Assembly (NCBI RefSeq): GCF_008831285.2 | Contig: NC_045149.1 | Coordinates: forward strand, 1 to 64,000 | Length of the DNA stretch: 64,000 nucleotides | Source of the DNA: Nymphaea colorata | Lineage: Eukaryota; Streptophyta; Magnoliopsida; Nymphaeales; Nymphaeaceae | Direction: 5' to 3' | In this document: positions 56,063 to 64,000 of the stretch, one piece after another | Numbering within the stretch: position 1 is the first letter of the stretch | How the letters are laid out: each line of letters opens with the position of its first letter | Made by a program: the position numbers and the translations under genes | Notes under the pieces: generated by a model | Database searches by the model: none | Told to the model about the DNA's origin: nothing | Seen by the model: only the letters and a program-made list of their open reading frames with translations

Positions 56063-57109
56063 TCATTTAAACAATTCGACAAAAACGCTTGGTGGGTGGC
56101 TAAAAAGGCAGGTCATGGAAAACATTCTAGGCAGGTGATGTAAAACATTCTAACATCCAAAAAAGCATTCAAATGACAACCTATGAAAATAATATTCTAC
56201 GAATAATTATATGTGAACTTGAATTAGACGTGGTCTAAATTTGAGGCAAAAAATCCGGCAACAATGCGCTGTAATCCAGCAATAACAAAAATTAGAGTAA
56301 AATTTAGGGTTTTGTAATTGTGTAGACATTTTATACAATTAATTATCAAATTGAAGGTACTAAGGTCAACAAACATTCTTCCAAAATTTCACATTCGCTA
56401 ACATCCTAGGCCAACTCAAGCGAAAGAAGCCTCACAGCCCTACAATTAAGCCATTCCAAGAGTGCACTACTATGTGTTTTCTGCAGCTGTACAAACAACT
56501 CAAATTGTGTTGCTTCCATTGGCTACTTGCCAGATCCATGCCAAAGCAGTCCTTTCCAACAAGCATCTCTCAATCGCCCGCAACTTGGCTTAATTGTGCA
56601 CTTAACCGGTACAGTGAAACCTCCCTGGCTTGCTGTTACAATCATGGAGAACCTCTCCATGATCCAGCATGGGCAAAATTTAAACAAGAACACTTGCAAA
56701 GTGATCTCGGGACATTCATCATCTTTTGGCTATGTGGGAACCCTTTATAGTCCAATGGCCCTTCTTCATTGCCTACAACAAGCTCAACAGTCTGCACTCA
56801 TCTATGGACCTCATGGCCTTACATGTTGGCAGCTTCAACTACCACCAGCAAGGCATACGAGATTGAAGTGATGGTCAAAGCCCCGTTTGAGCATCCTTCA
56901 TGTGTCTTTGCACCTCGCTCTAGCCAAGGCAATCACTAGTTGCCGACTAGCATGAAGATATTATTCGCAACCTCATGATATTGGCAGGCCTTCTTCTGTG
57001 GATTATGCAAGAAGACGTACACTGTTAGGTCCTGGACAGCACGATGATACTTGGGACTTGGATGGTGAGAGGCCCACTCATTGGGCCTTGAGAACAAGTA
57101 CTATTTTAA
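56063..57109. other. Region 3' of the NLR pseudogene, unclear content
   Basis: 56470-56870 is less A+T-rich and has overlapping plus-strand frames (56472-56750, 56527-56871). On the minus strand it would be the NLR's distal LRR end, but no LRR pattern is readable and stops are frequent. No other family recognised. Confidence 0.35.
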
Positions 57110-58951
57110 AGGGAGTGGGTCGATGTCATCCCCGCTTGACCTGCATCTGTCACTATGCCCTTTGTAATGACAAATCTTCAACTTCTCAAGGTCATCTGGA
57201 AGTTGCAAAGCCTCCAAAACACCACTTTGTTCCGAAGCACTAGTGACTTTGTCATCACCTTTGTGCCTGAAAGTGTAATTCCAAACTGATTAGACCAAGT
57301 TTCTCCTTAAGCAATTGTGCTTTTTCTGCATCGGTTGCTTTTAATGTTGCCCCCAAACCTTCTATTGACAACTTCCCTTTTAGTTTATTCAAGCCTCGTA
57401 GTTCTCTAATATTGCATCCCCTTGTGTTTGTGCTACATCATGTACAAGAAACTCTTTTAAGGTCCATAAATTGCTAAGCTTGCCCAAGCCTTCAGCTATA
57501 AAACTCAGACACCAAGTACTTTCCAGCCTGAGATACATTAAGTTCCAGTGTTCAAACATTTCCTTGGGTCACTCAATAATATTACTATTATTCAAATTCA
57601 ACATCTCCAAGTTACAAAGTTTGCCAATTGAACTAGGCAGCCGTCTAACTCTAGAATAGCTTAAGTCCAGATACTTTAAAAGTGCAAGATCTCCAATGGA
57701 ATTTGGAAGCTCATGGATCCCACAGCCCTTCAATGACTACACCCTCAGCCAATTTACATTGATAATGCATGCAATATTAACCAAATGCCAATCAGCCAAT
57801 AATGTCCGCAACTTATTTGCTGCTCCTGAGGCACCATGCATGAGCAGTTCTGGATAGTCTATGCTGAGCAGAGATAGATGTCTAGTGTGCTCAGTAGCAG
57901 AAGCATGACTATATTCCTCTCGACCTATATGTAAGGCAAGATCATGCAAAATATCATGTAGTTTCAGTTGCTTTTTTTTTTTCAGTTTCTTCAATAAACA
58001 TTGCTTTATCAAATCATTAATACATTGATTTGCAGTCAGTTTGGCATCAATCCCTTCGTTTTCCTCAATTAATCCATGAGCCAACCATTGCATGACCAGT
58101 TCATCCCTTCCTATCACATAATCCTTGGGATAAATGCTGCAATATACAAAACAATTCCTCAAATAATGTGGCAAGTTATCGTAGCTCAATATGAGACCAG
58201 GAACAATGTCACCACATCCAAAGGATGATGATGAGGCAGACATGTTCCATTCCAAAATCCCACTATCTGCAATGACCTCCCAATCCTCTTTTTCCATACT
58301 TCTTGACTATCTTCTTTTCAATAACTTTTTGCAGGAGTTGTCTTGCCAATCCCGCCTTGACCTGTCATGGAGATAATAGAAATACCTACATGTCTATCCA
58401 GCGCACTACTCAGCGTAGCTCCGTCAAACAAGAGCTTTTCGATTATGGCATTCTTATCACCCTCCCTGCCTATGGGTGGTTGTACACCACTAACAGGACC
58501 TTCACCACTCACTTTTGGTGTTGTTTTGATCGTACCTAAATCCACCATTTCCCTATCATTATTTATTTCATCAAGCCTTTGGTTGATTTTCTTGATTTCA
58601 TTACCAAGCTGGTAGGGAAAAGAAACATGTTCTTTAAAGCACGTGTATAGAGTATTCCAAGGCTTTCGTACCTTTCTATTTAATGCCGAATCCTTCTCCC
58701 TTTTGCTAAGCCCAATGTCCAGGGCATCGTAAAAGGCATCCTTGAGCTCACTCTCGATCTTTGTCGCGGTCATTGCTGAAAAGGGGCTTGCTGTCTGCCT
58801 CCTCGATTGCCTTCTGAAAGCGTTCCAGCTTCCTGAGATCATCTTTTGCATTCAAAATGACCTTCACCTTCTCTTCCAACAAAATGGTTACAGCCCCCCA
58901 CAAATGAGAAGTAGCTGTTTCTGCAAGTGCATTGATTACTTTTGCCATCTC
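57110..58951 (-). pseudogene. CC-NBS-LRR immune receptor, internally deleted
   Basis: Plant NLRs of this class sense pathogen effectors in the cytosol. Reading the minus strand from ATG 58948: coiled-coil (EEKVKVILNAKDDLRKLE), a frameshift near 58755, then ELKDAFYDALDI, a linker, and the NB-ARC P-loop GQGGIGKTTPAK with Pro where Leu is usual. A stop follows at once (about 58318). The next frame (58297-57737) resumes after the GLPL region: ILSYDNLPHYLRNCFVYCSI, YPKDYVIGRDELVMQWLAHG, and an MHD-like LKLHDILHDLAL. Kinase-2, RNBS-A/B/C and GLPL, roughly 170 residues, are therefore deleted near 58300-58318. LRRs follow in fragments (LALLKYLDLSYSRVRRLP; a TGA near 57568; LRGLNKLKGKLSIEGL; VLEALQLPDDLEKLKI at about 57200). 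It cannot bind and switch nucleotide normally. A CC relic of a paralogue lies at 49098-49253. Confidence 0.9.
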
Positions 58952-59344
58952 ATCCGTTTCTTAGCAGATGGAAGAGCAGAGAAAGAGAAGCAATTCTTAC
59001 CCAATGGGAGGGAAGGACGCCAAATAAAGATCAAACTGAAAATGAGGAACCATTCAATTTCTGATCTCTGAAATAGGCAGAGGAAAATGGAGATGCTGAC
59101 AACTCGAGCAACCCTCCCTGTGCTGACCCTTGCTTCAGAATTCGGGTTCTGGCTAATATAATTTGAGAATTAACGTAGAAAGCATGACTTATAAAAATTA
59201 TATAAACATATATAGTTACTGAATTTATAACTAGGTGTGGTTGTGCACCTTTGAATCCAATGGAAAGTCCATATGGTCTAATCACAACAAACATAATTTA
59301 AAAAAAAAACGTGTTAAAAGCGTGAAAAATATATCAGTGTCTTA
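58952..59344. other. 5' side of the NLR pseudogene
   Basis: This would be the former promoter and leader region on the minus strand. No clear TATA box was identified. From about 59290 AAAACGTGTTAAAAGCGTG resembles an arm of the 30.8-kb foldback family. Confidence 0.35.
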
Positions 59345-59595
59345 TGGCTGGGCCGAGTACTCGACGGAACTCCGTACTGAATCTGATTGACTTCCAATTT
59401 GGTCCCAAAAAACCAGTTTATCTGATAACCTAACAGGTCGGTGTGAGTCGATTTGATGGGGTTCGGCTCGGTTTGGTATGTTATTTAATATAATTTTATT
59501 TGAATAATAATAAATAATTTATTATTAAAAATATATTTTATATTAAAAAAATTATTTTACATTTAAAAAAAAAATTTATTTTAATCGAACGAATA
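59345..59595. repeat. GC-armed element, diverged copy
   Basis: The left part has GGGCCGAGTACTCGACGG and GGGTTCGGCTCGG words, followed by an A+T core (AAAATATATTTTATATT type, 59525-59575) closely resembling the core at 13865-13915. The right arm is weak. Confidence 0.4.
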
Positions 59596-60604
59596 CAAAT
59601 TTGAGTTCTGGATATGAATTTGGGTTTGCATGTTTTTAAGTGTTTTTTGACTTTTTCTAATAACAAACTGATCGTTTCCATTTTTTATTTTTATTTCTAG
59701 TTGTTTTTATTATTTTTATGTTGTCTTATTAGTTTCTTACTTATTCGGCTTTTTCATAAATTCTAAAGATTTTAATTTTTTTGAAATGTTACGATATTTT
59801 CAAGCTCCCTGTAAAAAACCATAGTTTAAAATGCAGAAACAGTTTGTGACTATGGTCTAAATATTATAACATACATACATATGATTTAACTAGTGATTTG
59901 GCGCTTTTTTTTTTGGTAGTCAGATCAGAATCTGGATTCAATTAAAGTAAACGAACTTGAAGTTAGAAATCCAACTCGTTTGAATCCCTAGAGTCCTTAT
60001 ATATGAGTTCGTATATCATGATCAGGGTATTGCTATACCTCAAATATCTTTTGAAATTTAGATTGTAAAATCAAACCGAACCTAAACAAACTACCACCTG
60101 ACAGTGCAAGAGGAAGCCCTTTAAATCCATAGAACTACCAAAGAAATTAAGGGTGTGAAGTTCTTAGCTAGAATGTTTCTTCGTCTTCTTTTAGCAATGC
60201 CTGATTAATTAAATTTCTATTTTTGATCGCTTGGCTAAGTTGGTACTTGCATTAGAACGTGCTAATACATTGCTTTTCTTCCGGGCATGTCACCCATGCC
60301 ACTCGAACCAGCAACCAACCATTGGCCCATTTCCTCTGGCACACTTGAAGCAGCAACCAGCCATTAGCCCAAAAAGAGTGTGAAACCCGATTAACCAAAT
60401 CTGAATCTCATTGCCAATCCGCAATCATCTGGCAGCTGTAGAAAATTAAAGCAAGAAGACTAGTTGCTGATACATTGCTTTTCTTCAACAATTTATGATT
60501 TATGGTGAACCTCTTAGTAGCATTTCAAACCAGATGAAGTTCCAATGTACCTTTTAGATGAAATCCTGGGAACAAAATTTCTCAAAAGTGGTTAATAAGA
60601 ATGT
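59596..60604. other. Intergenic DNA with a foldback-family arm
   Basis: Near 59690-59860 GTTTCTTACTTATTCGGC, poly-T and GTTTGTGACTATGGTC match the right part of the 31-kb foldback element. The phrases AACCAGCAACCAACCATTGG and AGCAGCAACCAGCCATTAG (60307, 60350) form a short repeat. No gene. Confidence 0.4.
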
Positions 60605-60985
60605 ACAAAAAGCAAGCCGAGCTTGAGCTGGGCCCGCTCGAACTCGACTCAACTCATATATAGTTTGACTTCAGCTCGACTCACTTAACTGAGTCCAAGC
60701 TCGAGCTTCGCATGTTTAAGCTCATGTTTCGTAATATATATTTTGTGCTTAAACTTTCTATATTTTTATTTAAGCCATTTTTGTTTTTGAAATTATAAAA
60801 ACAAGTATTAGTGTTGAATGATTTTAACTGAGTTGGGTTCTTCCAACTCGAACTCGACTCATTGACAAATTTGAGTTATCATTTAGGCTCCAACTCGACT
60901 CGTTTAACTTACAAGCCGAGTTCAAGTCAAGCTTAACTGGGCAACTTCGAGTCGTGCCCGAGTTGGCTCGACTGGAGGAACATTC
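60605..60985. mobile_element. CTCGA-rich non-autonomous element
   Basis: The left end is GAATGTACAAAAAGC. The reverse complement of the right end reads GGAATGTTCCTCCAG. The arms consist of GAGCTTGAGC, AACTCGACTC and CGAGTTGGCTCGACTG words around an A+T middle (60725-60815). Same family as 33456-33615 and 38875-39025. Confidence 0.45.
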
Positions 60986-61046
60986 CTAGCCGTGAATTCA
61001 CATTAATTGAGGATATATTGACATATTTACTTACCAGGAGGATCTA
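60986..61046. other. Right edge of the presence/absence segment
   Basis: Short unique sequence ending GGATCTA at the junction with the second duplication copy. Confidence 0.7.
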
Positions 61047-64000
61047 TATAGATATATACAGTAGTCTGATTATTGGCCTGTTTGTGTTAAAAAAAGAAAA
61101 AAAAAAGGAAATGAGAAAAAGTGAAATTATTGTCATGATATTTTGGAAAGATCAATATCATTCAATTTTTTCCTTTTTTTGCAATACTTTATAAAAAATA
61201 TAATCATATTTTAGTTTTTCTTGGTTTATTTTATCTGTTTAATAACTTTTTTGAATTTTTATTAATGTCGGTAAGACATTAAAAAGTGAAAAATGAAAAC
61301 GAATTCACATAGTTTACCTAATACCCTTAATTATATCCATTTTTTTGGATATTCACATATTCATATTCAAATTCAAATTTGAATATGAATAAAGAAAAAA
61401 CAGATCTGAATTTCAATTCAAAATCTGATTTCACATTCCCAATCTGATTCTTATATTGAGATCCAAATCTGAATTTTGAACGGAATTTTTCCAATTTTCA
61501 AAATGTAAAAGAATTAGATATAGGAAATTTGTATAAAAAAAATCTGACCCGAATCCAATCAGGTATTTATGCATATCCGAATCTGAATCTGGTTGGATGT
61601 CATTTTTTAAATATGATTTGATTTCTTAATCAGATATTAAAATTTTTTTCACATCCAATTTTTTGGATCGGTTTGATTAGATATTCAATTCAAATCTAGT
61701 ATATTGACATCGCTAAGTTCAAGTAAGTTCATTTGTTCAAGTAATTTGTTTGATATAGGTTATCATTTTATTTTTGTATTTTTTTAAATTAAAACGCAAA
61801 AAAGTGGTAAAGTCAAATGGGCAATTGGTAAAGGAACTAAAACGAGTCTAGCTCAAATTGGGACTCAGTCTACTCGGGTTGATCTCAAGCTAACCTGGTA
61901 CAGCTCAACTTGAGCATGGACTGAATAAGATATGAGTGGAGTTGAGTGACCTCAACTCGGCTCGTGTACATCCCTACTAGTGAAAGGGTACGAGGTAAAT
62001 ACTATCTCTGCTCTTTCCTTATTCCAAATCACTTTCTTCAGCCAACAGTTGACGAATTAAAAGACTCACGAAAGACCCTAGCTGGGGCCCTCGCAGTTTT
62101 GTTTTCTCTCTCCCTCAACGCATTAAGGTTTCTCATCATAACTACCATAGAATCCAAACCTCCCATTATGTCCTGCAGCTCCAACCTGCAACCCATCCCT
62201 TCCTCTACATGGGCAACTAATTCTGGCCGCTCCCTTTGAGTAGTCAGAGCTTATAGCCCAATTGCTTCTACCACACCTTCGTGCACTCAGACTTAGGATC
62301 CCACATGCGTGGATGCATGTGGTTTAAGAAGGGTGGATTGTAACAATTCAAAAGTTTAGTCTCATATGGAAGATTGTGAGAAACCTTAAAATGCTCCTAA
62401 AGGGAGTTGTTAAATGATTTGTTGTCCTGGTTCGTAGCTTTTTTCAAGCTGAAATCGAAATTGCTAGGAGGTGGGTTGTGATCTACATGACTATAAACCC
62501 AAGCATAGGAGTGGGTTGGGTCGTTATGGTGGTATCAAACACGGTTCAACATTCAGACTTAGGGTTCCACATAGACAGATGCATGTGCCTTAAGGGGGTG
62601 TATTATAGTAAAGTTTAGTCTCGATTGTGAGATAATTTCAAGGGCTTATAAAGGGAGATGTTAAACGGTTGGTTGTCTTAGTTTCTAACTTTTTTCAGCC
62701 TGAAACCAAAATTGTTAAGGAGTAGGTTTGCATTCGCTGGACTAGGAGTCCGAGCCCGATAGTGGGTCGAGTCCTTACAATGACAAAAATGTGAAAGTAC
62801 CATGCAGTGGTACATTTTTTAGAAAGCCTTTTGCTGAGTGAGAGGAATATGTCAGTGGCCTAGCGAGAGCTGAATCTACCAACAAGATCGAAGTTGGTGT
62901 CAAGCGTAGTTGGCAACCCGTGCGTTCGGATGCCAACTGGGTTACCGAATTGCCTCAGTGACTTGTCCAAGTCGGGTCTCAAAAGCTAAAGTTATAATAA
63001 AATGCTTTTACTGTTGTTTTTGTGGTGTTCAAAGATTGAAATTTGAAAAATTATGTTCTTTTGGTGGTCGCTAAAATGAAACAAATAAAAAACGAAAAAA
63101 ATGTTTCTAAAAACTAGTAATACGAAAAACATCATTGGAACCATTATTATGGATTCTATTTTCATTGGAGGATATAGAGTTTCTCATGCATCTCTCATCC
63201 TTCTCACCCTCTTTTTTCCTCTTATTCGGGTTTGGTCTCATTTTCGTTTTTAGTTACTGTCCTTCTCACCATCCTCTCTCCCTCTCTCTCTCTCTCTTTC
63301 TCTCTCTCTGCTTGATGGCTTCTCGAGAGGCCAGGATGCTGGATGATTTCTGTCGGATGACTATTAATGCTTCCCATTGGATCACTATAAGTGTTGTTAT
63401 CTGATCACAAGAGAAAAAAGATGAATGAACAGCCAAACGAAACCCTTGCCTATGAGCTTCCTTTCGAGTTCTGACTAACAACAGAGCTTGAATCATTGCA
63501 AATGAGTGTTGTAAAAAAATGGGTATGAGTGACAGATTCGCTTTTTTTTTTGTATCCAACCAAACTCGGGTGATTCAGAGCCGACTCAGCTATTCCAAGC
63601 AACCCGGGTGATTCAGACATGATTCTTTTGAAAATCAGATGTGTACCGATCAAACCTGGAACCATGACTCATTTCCTAGCGATTCAAGATGACTCAAGCG
63701 ATTTCTGAGTTGGATCACCGAGTTTGCCAACCATCGTGTCAGGGAGTGCGGACAATATACCTTCAACTTCATTCCACATCTCATCTCCTTGACTCAGGAC
63801 ATGACTCAGAATTAAATCCAACTAACCATCAAACTTGCCAGTACTTTCATTGGCAGTTATGTTATGCCCATTGGATTTAATACCTTCAACTTAGTACAGC
63901 TCCTACCTCATTAACCCAAAAAGATAACACCCATAGGAATCAAACTAATGAGCACGTTCTCATCGACAGGGAGTGGAAACACAAATTTTCATGAGAAAGG
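61047..64000 (+). repeat. Segmental duplication, second copy, right half (runs off the window)
   Basis: Matches 38087 to about 41048. It contains second copies of the ATCCGA element (about 61347-61721, where the 34-bp palindrome is broken by one base), the CTCGA repeat, the gypsy Gag relic (62038-62250, minus), the TRIM-like element (62339-62779) and the TIR element (about 62932-63736). The match is still running at the last base. Confidence 0.95.
62339..62779 (+). mobile_element. TRIM-like element, second copy
   Basis: LTR 1 starts TGTAACAATTC at 62339 and LTR 2 spans 62599-62779. The primer-binding site (about 62530) has lost bases and reads TGGTATCAAACACGG, so this copy is less intact than the one at 39380-39821. 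It was carried here by the duplication and did not arise from a new insertion. Confidence 0.65.

Larger units (their letters stand above)
53000..61046. other. 8.05-kb segment present only in the second copy
   Basis: The flanks 52999 and 61047 are adjacent in the first copy, at 38087. Only one base (T) is shared at the junction, and no target-site duplication or terminal repeat is visible. This does not look like a simple transposon insertion. Either the segment was deleted from copy 1 by end joining or it was inserted by another route. It carries a C-poor tract, a minisatellite, a CACTA end and an NLR pseudogene. Confidence 0.85.

Overview
This window is nuclear DNA from a flowering plant. 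The evidence is an A+T-rich background, many (TA)n, (GA)n and (CT)n microsatellites, relics of Ty1/copia and Ty3/gypsy retrotransposons, short LTR elements primed by initiator methionine tRNA, CACTA-type transposon ends, a tRNA-derived SINE candidate, and broken copies of two plant immune-receptor families (a subfamily-XII type LRR receptor kinase and a CC-NBS-LRR). I cannot name the species. Nothing looks bacterial, organellar or CRISPR-like, and no intact rRNA or tRNA gene is seen. Almost no intact gene is visible, so this is gene-poor, repeat-rich accessory sequence.

Layout. 1-2.1 kb: three copies of a short copia-type LTR, one followed by a perfect tRNA-Met primer-binding site. 7.0-7.7 kb: a broken copia gag. 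11.4-12.5 kb: a pyrimidine-rich minisatellite, then a copia reverse transcriptase relic. 13.2-16.4 kb (minus): an LRR receptor kinase pseudogene whose single 1.7-kb intron still has consensus splice sites. 17.0-18.0 kb: SINE candidate, CACTA end and a GC-armed element. 19.55-20.06 kb (minus): the most gene-like small unit, a putative secreted peptide with a TATA box. 20-24 kb: repeats and a diverged local duplication. 25.2-26.7 kb: unrecognised open frames followed by a clear first-exon fragment of prefoldin subunit 4. 26.7-35.1 kb: non-coding DNA with foldback and other repeats and a copia RNase H relic.

The main large-scale structure is a recent segmental duplication. The block 35.11-41.06 kb recurs as two separated halves at 50.05-53.00 kb and 61.05-64.00 kb, running off the window end. 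An 8.05-kb segment (53,000-61,046), absent from the first copy, lies between the halves. It carries a truncated CC-NBS-LRR pseudogene, a CACTA end, a minisatellite and a C-poor tract. The 9-kb spacer between the copies (41.06-50.05 kb) holds a 178-bp tandem duplication, a possible Pack-type element, a gypsy gag-protease relic and a second NLR coiled-coil relic.

The recognisable genes form no pathway together; what links them is repeat-driven turnover of immune-receptor loci. I found no convincing new biochemical system. The most useful leads are the duplication with its NLR-bearing presence/absence segment, the miniature LTR element preserved in both copies, the possible gene-carrying element at 44.6-45.5 kb, and the secreted-peptide gene.
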